Assembly (NCBI GenBank): GCA_002454505.1
Contig: DKJA01000030.1
Span: 1 to 13,941 of the forward strand
DNA: 13,941 nucleotides
DNA from: Oxalobacteraceae bacterium UBA6704
GTDB taxonomy: Bacteria; Pseudomonadota; Gammaproteobacteria; Burkholderiales; Burkholderiaceae_D
Direction of reading: 5' to 3'
The notes under the pieces were generated by a model. It was not told the DNA's origin, ran no database searches, and worked only from the letters and a program-made list of their open reading frames with translations. Position numbers and translations under genes: made by a program. Of the stretch, positions 1 to 6,761 are shown piece after piece. The first letter of the stretch is position 1, and each line of letters opens with the position of its first letter.

Positions 1-1248
1 GGTGGCGATGTCGCGCACGATGGCGAGGCCGAGGCCGCTGCCCGGTTCCTGGCTGTCGAGGCGGACGAAACGGTCGAACACGGCCTGGCGGCGCGCCGGC
101 GGGATGCCGGCGCCGGAGTCTTCGACCGTCAACAGGCCCTGGCCGCCGTCGTCGCGGCAGGCGACGGTGACGGTGCCACCGCCCGGTGTGTAGCGGATCG
201 CGTTGTCGACCAGGTTGTCGACGAGGTCGCGCAGCAGGAAGGGGTCGCCGGCAACCAGGGCCGGTGCCAGCTCGAAGCCGATGTCGATGTCCTTGCGGGC
301 CGCCTGTTCGACGAAGTGCTGGATCGTCTCGGCCAGCAGCGCGTCCAGCGCGACCGGTTCCAGCCGCGTCCGCTCGAAATGGCTCGGTTCCGCGCGCGCC
401 AGCGCCAGCAACTGATTCACCTGGCGCGTCATGCGCTGCGTGGCGGCGCGCATCATGCCGAGCGCGCGGGCGGAGTCGGCGTCGGCGTGGCGCGCGGCCA
501 GCACCTCGAGCTGGGCATGGAGGCCGGCCAGCGGCGTGCGCAGCTGGTGCGCCATGTCGGCCAGGAAGTCCTGGCGGGCGCGGCCGCTGGCAGCGGCCCG
601 CTCCAGCAGGCTGTTCAGTGCCTGCACGACCGGCTCCAGCTCTTCGGGCACGGTGGCCAGCGGCACCGGCGACAGGTCGTCCGCCGTGCGCCCCTTCAAT
701 GCCAGCCGCAGACGGTGCAGCGGCCGCAGCCCGGTGCTGACGGAGTACCAGATCAGCCCGATGGACAGCGCGATGAACAGTGTTTCGAGCAGCAGCAGCG
801 CACGGACGATGGCCTGCCGCGCCTGCGTCCGCTGGCGCAGCGTTTTCGCGACGCCGATCGTGGCGCCCCGTCCCAGCCCCTGCCCTTGCTCCGGCACCAG
901 CACCATCCGCACCGGCTCGCCCCGCAGCCGCGCATCGAAGGCCTGCTCGCGTGGCGGGCCGGCCGGCAGATCCCCGTCGCCGGCCAGCAGCCGGCCCGAC
1001 GCGTCGCGCACGGCAAAATAAACGGCATCGGCCGGCTGTCCGGGCTGGCGCGGCAGGTCGATGGGCAGGCTGCCGTTGCGCGCCTGCAGCCGGCCGCCCA
1101 GCGCACCGGCGACATCCAGCAGCCCCTGGTCGAACGCATGCTGGGCCGGCAGCCAGGCCAGCGCGTAGGTCAGCCCGCCGCCGGCCAGGTTGACCAGCAG
1201 CAGCGGCCCGACCAGCCATTGCAGCAGCCGGACGCGGATGCTAGCCAT
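1..1248 (-). CDS. Sensor histidine kinase, TctE/QseC-like, 3' end cut by window edge
   Basis: Inner-membrane sensor kinase that autophosphorylates on His and passes phosphate to the OmpR-type regulator encoded just upstream. The frame is open for 416 codons from the ATG at 1248 to the window edge. Residues 7-30 and about 148-170 are membrane segments enclosing a periplasmic region of about 115 residues, as in kinases with a 2CSK_N sensor domain. The H box is DMAHQLRTPL (His234), the N box is DNAIRYTP (N349), the G1 box is DSGAG (377-381) and the G2 box is GSGLGLAI (403-410). Only the last few dozen residues of the ATPase domain should be missing. The ATG overlaps the regulator's stop by 8 bases (1241-1248), so the two are translationally coupled. 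The family is clear. The stimulus is unknown, and it could be called QseC- or TctE-like. Confidence 0.93.
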   Translation of the reverse strand, partial: MASIRVRLLQWLVGPLLLVNLAGGGLTYALAWLPAQHAFDQGLLDVAGALGGRLQARNGSLPIDLPRQPGQPADAVYFAVRDASGRLLAGDGDLPAGPPREQAFDARLRGEPVRMVLVPEQGQGLGRGATIGVAKTLRQRTQARQAIVRALLLLETLFIALSIGLIWYSVSTGLRPLHRLRLALKGRTADDLSPVPLATVPEELEPVVQALNSLLERAAASGRARQDFLADMAHQLRTPLAGLHAQLEVLAARHADADSARALGMMRAATQRMTRQVNQLLALARAEPSHFERTRLEPVALDALLAETIQHFVEQAARKDIDIGFELAPALVAGDPFLLRDLVDNLVDNAIRYTPGGGTVTVACRDDGGQGLLTVEDSGAGIPPARRQAVFDRFVRLDSQEPGSGLGLAIVRDIAT

Positions 1249-1912
1249 CGGCCAGTTCCAGCATGTAGCCGAAGCCTCGTATCGTGCGGATGGCGATGCC
1301 GGCGTCCGCCGTCTTCTGGCGTACGCGGGAAATATAGACTTCGACGGCATTCGGCGTGACATCCTCGCCATACGGCAGGATCGCGTCGATGATCTGCTGC
1401 TTCGACACCACCCGCGCGCCATGCTGCAGCAGGTATTCCAGCACGGCCCATTCGCGGGCCGACAGGTCGACGGCCCGCCCGGCAACGGTGGCGCGCCGCG
1501 TGCTCGAATCGAGCATGAGCGTGCCAAGTGCCAGCACGGTGGGACGCTGGTGACGCCGCGCCAGCGCGCGCACCCGCGCCACCAGCTCCGGCGCGGCAAA
1601 CGGTTTGACGAGGTAATCGTCGGCCCCCAGCTCCAGGCCACGCACGCGGTCCTCGACGGCATCGCGGGCCGTCAGCAGCAGCACCGGCAGCGCACTGCCG
1701 CGCGCGCGCAGGCGCCGGACCACGTCGAAACCGTCCAGCCCGGGCAGGCCGATGTCGAGCACCAGCACATCCCTGGCGACGCCGGGCCGCTGCAGCACGG
1801 CATCGGCATCGCTGCCGTTGCGCAGCACGTCCACCGCCATGCCGTGGCTTTCCAGCAGCCGGGCCAGGCCATCGGCCAGGACGGGATCGTCTTCTACAAG
1901 GAGTACGTGCAT
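1241..1912 (-). CDS. OmpR/PhoB-family response regulator (QseB/TctD-like)
   Basis: DNA-binding response regulator of 223 residues, partner of the overlapping kinase downstream. The receiver domain (about 1-115) has the acidic pair D8/D9, phospho-acceptor D53 (VLDIGLP), T81 and K103 (YLVKPF). A C-terminal winged helix (about 130-220) ends with RTIRGFGYMLE, typical of OmpR-type regulators. I start at the ATG at 1912 because the family begins MxxLLVEDD. An in-frame TTG at 1942 would add ten residues with no family support. The Shine-Dalgarno is poor (a GAAAG directly before the ATG). A -10-like GATAAT lies at 1942-1947 on this strand, without a good -35. Regulator first and kinase second is the usual operon order for this class. 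Confidence 0.95.
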   Translation of the reverse strand: MHVLLVEDDPVLADGLARLLESHGMAVDVLRNGSDADAVLQRPGVARDVLVLDIGLPGLDGFDVVRRLRARGSALPVLLLTARDAVEDRVRGLELGADDYLVKPFAAPELVARVRALARRHQRPTVLALGTLMLDSSTRRATVAGRAVDLSAREWAVLEYLLQHGARVVSKQQIIDAILPYGEDVTPNAVEVYISRVRQKTADAGIAIRTIRGFGYMLELADG

Positions 1913-2413
1913 GCTTTCGGCCAGGTGTGTATCGAACGGCAATTATCGGGCAGATCGGGCACCGGCACCAGTCCACCGTCCGCATGACAAGGCGCTGTAG
2001 GAGCATGCCTCGTCGCAGGGAAATCTGCCATGTTCGGCAGCGTACGCACCCCCTGCCGCGGCGACGTAAAAGTGCCAGCGCGCCGTCGGTTGGCCAGCGC
2101 ACGGATGGCGCCAATCCCCGGCAAAGCAAGGCCCAGCCCCGTTCTCGCGGTGCCTCCCGACGCTCTTGGCGCAGCTGTGCGCCGGCCTGGCGCGTCTTGT
2201 GCTATCGAATTCGCAAGTTGCAGTAGGACTAGACTGACAAAGTGCCATCTTTGCTGCCTACATACCGGCGGAGACCCGTCTTATGTTCGTTACCTACATA
2301 GGAACTTAAAGTACTACCAACGCGATCGGTGTCGTGGGGCGAGAACAGAAACCCCACAGCAGCACAAGAATGCCGAACCCGCTGTCCGTGTACTCAAGCT
2401 TGCGAGGAATAAT
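1913..2413. other. Divergent intergenic region between the OmpR-type regulator and the Crp-like gene
   Basis: About 500 bases with no convincing gene. Open frames here lack ribosome sites and recognisable protein. It must carry promoters for both flanking genes. On the minus strand a GATAAT at 1942-1947 is a weak -10 candidate for the regulator-kinase pair. On the plus side, CCTACATA occurs twice (2257-2264 and 2293-2300, 36 bases apart), and GTGGGG/CCCCAC (2334-2339/2352-2357) can form a 6-bp hairpin in the probable 5' leader of the Crp-like gene. A small hairpin CTGCC/GGCAG sits at 2025-2040. I could not place a convincing sigma70 -35/-10 pair for the plus-strand gene. Confidence 0.4.
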
Positions 2414-3202
2414 ATGAACAATACTCAGGTTGCCGTTTCCGACAAATCCATCATGCCGATCGGCATGCGCGATGCAGTACGGCCCGTGGTCAGCTACAGC
2501 GGCACCCAGCAGAACGAACTGCTGGCAGCGCTGCCCCGCCACGTCCTGGAGTCCCTGTTCGAACACCTGGAACTCGTGCAGCTGCCGTTCGGCAAGGAGC
2601 TGTTCGAATACGGCAGCAAGCTGGAAAACGTGTATTTCCCGACCACCGCCATCATTTCGCTGCTGTATGTGATGGAAGACGGCGCCACGACGGAAATCGC
2701 CGTCGTCGGCCATGAAGGCGTGGTCGGCGTGTCGATGTTCCCGGGCGAGCGCGCCATGTCCACCGCCGTGGTGCAAAGCGCCGGCTACGGCTACCGCCTG
2801 AAAGCGCAGGCCCTGCGCGATGCGTTCAACCAGGGCGGTGCGCTGCCCCAGCTGCTGATGCGCTACAACACGGCCCTGTTCGCGCAGATGGCGCAGAACG
2901 CCGTCGGCGGCCGCCACAGCTCGATCGAGCAGAAACTGTGCCGCTGGCTGCTGGACCGCCTGGACCGCTCGCCATCGAACGAACTGAAGGTCACCCAGGA
3001 AATGATTTCGATCATGCTGGGCGTGCGGCGCGAAAGCATCACGGCCGCCGCCGGCAAGCTGCAGGAAGACGGCCTGATCACCTACCGCCGCGGCAACATC
3101 ACTGTACTTGATCGTGCGGGTCTGGAACGCTATGCGGGCGAGTGCTACAAGGTGGCGAAGACGGAATACGATCGTCTGCTCGTTGACGTGGCGGGCTGCT
3201 GA
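2414..3202 (+). CDS. Crp/Fnr-superfamily transcriptional regulator
   Basis: A 262-residue DNA-binding regulator, the only plus-strand gene here. Residues about 40-150 resemble the cyclic-nucleotide-binding beta roll (YFPTTAIISLLYVMEDG, EIAVVGHEGVVGVSMF). Residues about 165-240 form a Crp-type winged helix, with KVTQEMISIMLGVRRESIT as helix-turn-helix and LITYRRGNITVLDR as wing. The N-terminal cysteine cluster of Fnr is absent; the only cysteines are C176, C244 and C262. The phosphate-binding cassette that contacts cAMP in CRP is not clearly conserved, so the signal is unknown. The ATG at 2414 is chosen for the GAGGA at 2404-2408. The frame is open back to 2030, but that stretch lacks domain similarity. 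The gene converges on the CHASE3 kinase and overlaps its 3' end by about 104 bases. A perfect 11-bp hairpin follows the stop. Confidence 0.93.
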   Translation: MNNTQVAVSDKSIMPIGMRDAVRPVVSYSGTQQNELLAALPRHVLESLFEHLELVQLPFGKELFEYGSKLENVYFPTTAIISLLYVMEDGATTEIAVVGHEGVVGVSMFPGERAMSTAVVQSAGYGYRLKAQALRDAFNQGGALPQLLMRYNTALFAQMAQNAVGGRHSSIEQKLCRWLLDRLDRSPSNELKVTQEMISIMLGVRRESITAAAGKLQEDGLITYRRGNITVLDRAGLERYAGECYKVAKTEYDRLLVDVAGC

Positions 3203-4634
3203 CCGGTTTCGGTTCCACTGAAGAGGCTGCTGCGGCAGCCTCTTCGTCTTTCAGCGGGATGCGCACATCGATGCAGGTGCCCTGCTCGTTGCGGCCCCGG
3301 CGCAAGGTCAGCGTACCGCCCAGTAACAGCGCCCGTTCGCGCATGCCGAGAATGCCGTGCGACATCGGCTTGGCCAGCGTATGCGATGCGATGCCGATGC
3401 CGTCGTCGATGATGCGCAGCACGAGACCACCCTCTTCCGTCTGCTTCAGCGTGACGGTCACGTGGCTGGCCTTGGCATACTTGCGGATATTCGTCAGCGA
3501 TTCCTGCACGATGCGGAACAGCGCGATGGACAGGCTGGCTTCGCCATGGCGGGCGATGGCGTCCACTTCCGGGCCGATTTCCGTGTCGCACGGCACCCGC
3601 GTCATGCGCGTGAAGTCTTCCGTGTAGCTGACGATCGCCGCGCACAGGCCCAGGTTGTCCAGCAGGCTAGGCCGCAAGTCCTCGACGATGCGCCGCTTCA
3701 GCTCCACCGTTTCCACCAGCGTGCCGCGGGCATGGCGCAGCTGTTCCGCCAGCGCCGGGTGCGTCTTCTGCAGCTGGTGCGTGACGGCGGCGATGTCCAT
3801 GCTGATCGAGGTCAGGTTGGCGCCCATCTCGTCGTGCAGCTCGCGCGACAGCCTGGCCTTTTCCTCCTCGCTGATGCTGATCAGGTGGCGCGACAGCACG
3901 GACAGCTGCTCGGTACGCTGCGCCACCATGTCTTCGAGGTTTTCGTTGGACTGCTGCAGTGCCCGTTCGACGGCCGCCTGGTTGCTGAAGCTGCGCCGCA
4001 CCAGCTGGTAGAACATCACCAGCACGACGATGGCCACTGCATTGATGCCCATGCCCAGCATCAGCGCCTTGTGGTATTCCTCGTAGAAGCGGGCACTGCG
4101 GCCGGCCAGCGTTTCGTTCTGCTCCTGGATCATGATGACGGTCTGCAGCCGGATCTCGTCCATGCTGGTCCGCTCGTCGCCATAGCGGGCGATGTTGACG
4201 ATCTCTTCCAGGCCGCCGTGTTTGTACACTTCGATGGCCTGATTCATCATCGTCAGCTTGCGGCGCATCAGCGTGTGCAGCTGGGCCAGGTTGCGCAGCT
4301 GGTTGGGATTATCGGCCAGCAGTTTTTCCAGCTGGCGGAATTCCGTTTCCGTTTCCGCCATCACGGCGCGCGTCGGGCCCAGATAAACATCGTCGCCGGA
4401 AATGAAATAACCCCGCATGCTGCTCTCGGCATCCTGCACGAGCACGCCAAGATATTGCAGCCGCTCGGCCACGCGCGAGCTTTGCAGCACCTGCGCATTG
4501 GCGCTTTTCAGCGATTCGAGATTGTGAAAAAGACTCAGGCCGTTGACGATCAATATCAGTGCGCACGTGACGCACAGAACGGTCTTGTAGAGAGGCAGGC
4601 GGTGTTGCGGCGCTGCTGTGGCGGTGAAATACAT
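3099..4634 (-). CDS. CHASE3-domain sensor histidine kinase, NarX/DegS-type
   Basis: Membrane sensor kinase of 511 residues, probable partner of the NarL-type regulator at 4879-5511. Membrane segments lie at about 16-37 and 192-212. Between them is a helical periplasmic CHASE3-like region (about 40-185), containing the typical ESSMRGYFISGDDVYLGP. A coiled linker (about 215-245) leads to a HisKA_3 domain with RELHDEMGANL (His267). The HATPase domain has N382 in RIVQESLTNIRKYAKA, G1 DDGIGI (410-415) and G2 GILGMRERALLLGG (427-440), ending near IPL (461). The last 50 residues are Ala/Ser/Pro-rich with no domain, and about 33 of them are antisense to the end of the Crp-like gene. The ATG at 4634 has GAAGGA nine bases upstream. 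The periplasmic stimulus is unknown. Confidence 0.95.
   Translation of the reverse strand: MYFTATAAPQHRLPLYKTVLCVTCALILIVNGLSLFHNLESLKSANAQVLQSSRVAERLQYLGVLVQDAESSMRGYFISGDDVYLGPTRAVMAETETEFRQLEKLLADNPNQLRNLAQLHTLMRRKLTMMNQAIEVYKHGGLEEIVNIARYGDERTSMDEIRLQTVIMIQEQNETLAGRSARFYEEYHKALMLGMGINAVAIVVLVMFYQLVRRSFSNQAAVERALQQSNENLEDMVAQRTEQLSVLSRHLISISEEEKARLSRELHDEMGANLTSISMDIAAVTHQLQKTHPALAEQLRHARGTLVETVELKRRIVEDLRPSLLDNLGLCAAIVSYTEDFTRMTRVPCDTEIGPEVDAIARHGEASLSIALFRIVQESLTNIRKYAKASHVTVTLKQTEEGGLVLRIIDDGIGIASHTLAKPMSHGILGMRERALLLGGTLTLRRGRNEQGTCIDVRIPLKDEEAAAAASSVEPKPVSSPPRQRADDRIPSSPPCSTRPHSVPDPHDQVQ
3220..3245 (+). terminator. Hairpin terminator of the Crp-like gene
   Basis: Perfect inverted repeat GAAGAGGCTGC / GCAGCCTCTTC (11 bp, 4-base loop TGCG) starting 17 bases after the stop of the Crp-like gene. 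It is followed by GTCTTT, a short and imperfect U-run, so termination may be moderate. The opposite strand has no T-run after the stem. The hairpin lies inside the 3' coding part of the convergent kinase, where it encodes the E-E-A-A-A-A-A-S-S stretch. Confidence 0.6.
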
Positions 4635-4673
4635 CCTGAAGCATCCTTCGCTGACGCGGACGGCGGTCGGGTC

Positions 4674-4679
4674 ATTATA
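4674..4679 (-). promoter_or_regulatory. Probable -10 box for the CHASE3 kinase
   Basis: A consensus TATAAT (minus strand, context TCTATAATGACC) lies 40-45 bases upstream of the kinase start, giving a short leader of about 30 bases. No good TTGACA match lies 16-18 bases further upstream, so activator help is plausible. The kinase therefore seems to have its own promoter, separate from the regulator gene upstream. Confidence 0.5.
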
Positions 4680-4716
4680 GACTGCTCAGCCGATTAATGC
4701 CTCATGGAAAGCATGC

Positions 4717-4735
4717 CGTGCGAATTAATTGCACG
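4717..4735. promoter_or_regulatory. Near-palindromic dyad upstream of the kinase promoter
   Basis: CGTGC-G-AATTAATT-GCACG is a palindrome apart from one extra G. It is centred about 47 bases upstream of the kinase -10 box, roughly -60 relative to a likely start of transcription. That position and the AT core fit an activator or operator site. Which protein would bind it is unknown. Confidence 0.3.
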
Positions 4736-4840
4736 CAGGAACAACGACAAAGAAACAACGGGATAACAATAACGCAAAGACTTGTAAAGAAACCGATATT
4801 AATTTCTTCTGAATAATAAGTCTGAATTCGAAAGAAATAT

Positions 4841-4875
4841 TATTGGCGGCCGTGCAATGAATATGGCCGCCAATA
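4841..4875 (-). terminator. Intrinsic terminator of the NarL-type regulator gene
   Basis: Perfect 11-bp inverted repeat TATTGGCGGCC / GGCCGCCAATA with a 13-base loop, beginning three bases after the stop codon of the regulator. On the minus strand it is followed by a T-rich run (ATATTTCTTTC). It should end the regulator transcript before the kinase gene. Confidence 0.7.
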
Positions 4876-4878
4876 CCA

Positions 4879-5511
4879 TTAATCCAGCAAATTATTTTTC
4901 ATGGCGTAATAGGTCAGATCGCTGTTCGACTGCAAACCCATCTTTTCCATGATGCGGGTGCGGTAGGTGCTGACCGTCTTGATGCTGAGCGACAGCGCCG
5001 TGCCGATATCGGACACCGTGGCCCCGCGCGCCAGCCGCAGGAAGACCTGGAACTCGCGGTCCGACAGCTCCGTGTGCAGCGCCGTGTTCGGATCGCGGTC
5101 AAAGCTTTGCGCCAGCAGTTCGCCCACCTGCGAGCTGACATAGCGGCGGCCCTGGTAGACGGTGCGCACTGCCGTGATCAGTTCGTCCGCTTCGCATTCC
5201 TTGTTCAGGTAGCCGTTGGCGCCCATCTTGAACAGGTTCAGCGCATATTGCTGCGCCGGATAACCGGACAGGATCAGCACCGGCAGATCCGGCTGGCCCT
5301 GGCGGATCGTGCGCAGCGTGTCGATGCCGCTCTGGTCGGGCATGGCAATGTCCAGCAGCAGCACGTCACAAATTTCGCGGCGGGCAATATCGAGCGCCTC
5401 GCGCCCGGTACTGCCTTCGGCGACCACATTGAAATCGTCCGCGGACGAAAAAATCTGTTTGAAGCCCGCTCTTACTATCTGATGATCGTCACAAATGGCA
5501 ACGCGTATCAT
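4879..5511 (-). CDS. NarL/LuxR-family response regulator
   Basis: Two-component response regulator of 210 residues. The receiver domain (about 1-120) has D8/D9, phospho-acceptor D54 (LLLDIAMP), S82 and K104 (GYLNKE). A C-terminal LuxR/GerE helix-turn-helix (about 145-205) contains ELSDREFQVFLRLARG, VSDIGTALSLSIKTVSTYRTRI and MEKMGL. NarL-type regulators are phosphorylated by HisKA_3 kinases such as the one encoded downstream (3099-4634), so the two are probable partners. They are 244 bases apart and separated by a terminator and a new promoter. The ATG at 5511 has GAGGGAAA upstream. The -10 box TATAAT at 5618-5623 suggests a leader of about 100 bases. Confidence 0.96.
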   Translation of the reverse strand: MIRVAICDDHQIVRAGFKQIFSSADDFNVVAEGSTGREALDIARREICDVLLLDIAMPDQSGIDTLRTIRQGQPDLPVLILSGYPAQQYALNLFKMGANGYLNKECEADELITAVRTVYQGRRYVSSQVGELLAQSFDRDPNTALHTELSDREFQVFLRLARGATVSDIGTALSLSIKTVSTYRTRIMEKMGLQSNSDLTYYAMKNNLLD

Positions 5512-5617
5512 TATTTTCCCTCGTATTCCCTAGCTTGGGAAAGTAGCCTTGGCCGCTCGCCGAGCGTATCGCATTTACCGGCCATGCCTGTCTTGATGCA
5601 GTACATGGGCTGGTAAA

Positions 5618-5646
5618 ATTATAACGTTGATATTGTATCACCAAAC
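5618..5646 (-). promoter_or_regulatory. Probable promoter of the NarL-type regulator, with an embedded dyad
   Basis: A consensus -10 TATAAT lies at 5618-5623 on the minus strand, with a weak -35 (TTTGGT) about 16 bases upstream. The spacer holds a perfect dyad TGATA-TTG-TATCA (5628-5640), well placed for a repressor. TAACGTT occurs on both sides of the dyad (at about 5622 and 5650). The dyad resembles the TTGAT...ATCAA theme of Fnr-type sites, but its spacing is not canonical. Confidence 0.45.
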
Positions 5647-5712
5647 ATTTAACGTTCTGCATTCCTTCTGCAGCGCGCACTGTCTGTCCGCGGCGCCCGC
5701 ATCGGGCGGCAT

Positions 5713-5736
5713 CCGGGCGAAAAAAAAGACGCCCGG
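5713..5736 (-). terminator. Possible terminator region after merR
   Basis: Downstream of the MerR-type gene, the minus strand reads a GC-rich stretch and then T8 (5720-5727). The T-run sits in the loop of a 7-bp inverted repeat CCGGGCG/CGCCCGG, rather than after it. A weaker CGCC-AAA-GGCG hairpin precedes it by about 10 bases. It probably ends the thrS-to-merR cluster, but it is not a textbook intrinsic terminator. Confidence 0.4.
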
Positions 5737-5769
5737 CCGCGCCTTTGGCGACGCGCGCAAGTACTGCCC

Positions 5770-6171
5770 TTATTCCAGCAACCGCAGGATCGCCTGCAAT
5801 TCGCCGCGGATCATTTCCCGGTCCAGCGGCGGCGGTGCCGGCGGCAGGTCCGCCGGCGGCACTTCGGTATCATACGCCTCCTGCGCGGCGATGCCACGAC
5901 CGTCCAGCTTATTGCGCGCCCCGCTGATCGTGAAACCCTGCTCGTACAGCAGTTCGCGGATGCGGCGGATCAGCAGCACCTCGTGGTGCTGGTAATAACG
6001 CCGGTTGCCGCGCCGCTTGACGGGCTTGAGCTGGGTGAATTCCTGTTCCCAGTAACGCAGGACATGCGGCTTCACGCCGCACAGCTCGCTGACCTCGCCA
6101 ATCGTGAAATAACGCTTGGCGGGAATCGGCGGCAGGCTGGCCAGCTCGGACTTGTGGAGACGATCGTTCAT
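5770..6171 (-). CDS. MerR-family transcriptional regulator, short
   Basis: A 133-residue protein with an N-terminal MerR winged helix-turn-helix (about 21-90: YFTIGEVSELCGVKPHVLRYWEQEF, then RRGNRRYY in the wing). A short proline-rich tail (PPADLPPAPPPLD) and a final helix follow. No metal-binding cysteine pair or ligand domain is visible; C31 is the only cysteine and lies in the helix-turn-helix. The gene begins 12 bases after ihfA, with AAAGGGGTGG before the ATG, so it is co-transcribed. A MerR-like gene directly after ihfA is a common arrangement in betaproteobacteria. The target genes are not known to me. Confidence 0.93.
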   Translation of the reverse strand: MNDRLHKSELASLPPIPAKRYFTIGEVSELCGVKPHVLRYWEQEFTQLKPVKRRGNRRYYQHHEVLLIRRIRELLYEQGFTISGARNKLDGRGIAAQEAYDTEVPPADLPPAPPPLDREMIRGELQAILRLLE

Positions 6172-6183
6172 GCCACCCCTTTA

Positions 6184-6591
6184 TCAGGCAGCCCGTGCCA
6201 GCGCGGCACTTTCTTCGACCATGCCCTTGAGCTTCTGGCTGGCGTGGAACGTCACGACGCGGCGCGCCGTGATGGGAATCTCTTCGCCCGTCTTGGGATT
6301 GCGCCCCGGCCGCTGCGGCTTGTCGCGCAGCTGGAAATTGCCGAAGCCGGACAGCTTCACGGCCTCGCCCCGCTCCAGCGCATTGCGGATCTCGTCGAAG
6401 AACGTCTCGACCATATCCTTTGCTTCGCGCTTGTTCAGGCCGACCTGTTCGAACAGCAGTTCGGCCAGTTCCGCCTTGGTCAGCGTCGGCAGGTCTTTTT
6501 CGGCTTGCTGGCGTACCTTGGCAACCTGCATGGCGCTGTGCAACTCGGCATCCAGCGCAGATTCCAGTACCGCGGTGTCGTTGTTGTTAAT
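6184..6591 (-). CDS. ihfA: Integration host factor subunit alpha
   Basis: IHF alpha, the DNA-bending nucleoid protein that pairs with IHF beta. The core matches the family from LTKAELAELLFEQVGLNKREAKDMVE onward. It includes the DNA-inserting beta arm with GRNPKTGEEIPI and RRVVTFHAS, and a C-terminal extension GMVEESAALARAA. The start is uncertain. The first ATG (6531) and a TTG (6543) have poor ribosome sites. The frame stays open, with coding-like third positions, up to an ATT at 6591. That ATT sits seven bases after AGGCAGGG and would give 135 residues beginning with an Asn-rich stretch. I give the ATT start; the gene itself is certain whichever start is used. It lies downstream of pheT, as in many proteobacteria, and 12 bases before merR. 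Confidence 0.95.
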   Translation of the reverse strand: MNNNDTAVLESALDAELHSAMQVAKVRQQAEKDLPTLTKAELAELLFEQVGLNKREAKDMVETFFDEIRNALERGEAVKLSGFGNFQLRDKPQRPGRNPKTGEEIPITARRVVTFHASQKLKGMVEESAALARAA

Positions 6592-6761
6592 TTTGCTGCC
6601 CTGCCTTTACAAGAGAACGCGAGCCCGGCCGTGCCGGACTGCGCTGGATGATGATTGTTGACTATTGTGAACTAACGAACGCCGCGCACGGGACGTTGAC
6701 AGCCACCTTTAAGCCCAGCTTAAGAGGCAGCGCCAGCCTGCCCGGCGCGCTTTCCAGGACG

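Noticed and set aside
316..1359. 347-residue plus-strand open frame at the left end
   Set aside because: Antisense to the histidine kinase, which has H, N, G1 and G2 boxes in the minus frame.
2030..2413. In-frame N-terminal extension of the Crp-like gene
   Set aside because: No domain similarity and atypical composition; a good Shine-Dalgarno marks the ATG at 2414.
3357..4697. 446-residue plus-strand open frame opposite the CHASE3 kinase
   Set aside because: Antisense shadow; the kinase frame carries all family motifs.
5512..5769. tRNA-Pro gene after merR, as expected in some betaproteobacteria
   Set aside because: No cloverleaf arms, T-loop GTTCGA or CCA end found in this gap on either strand.
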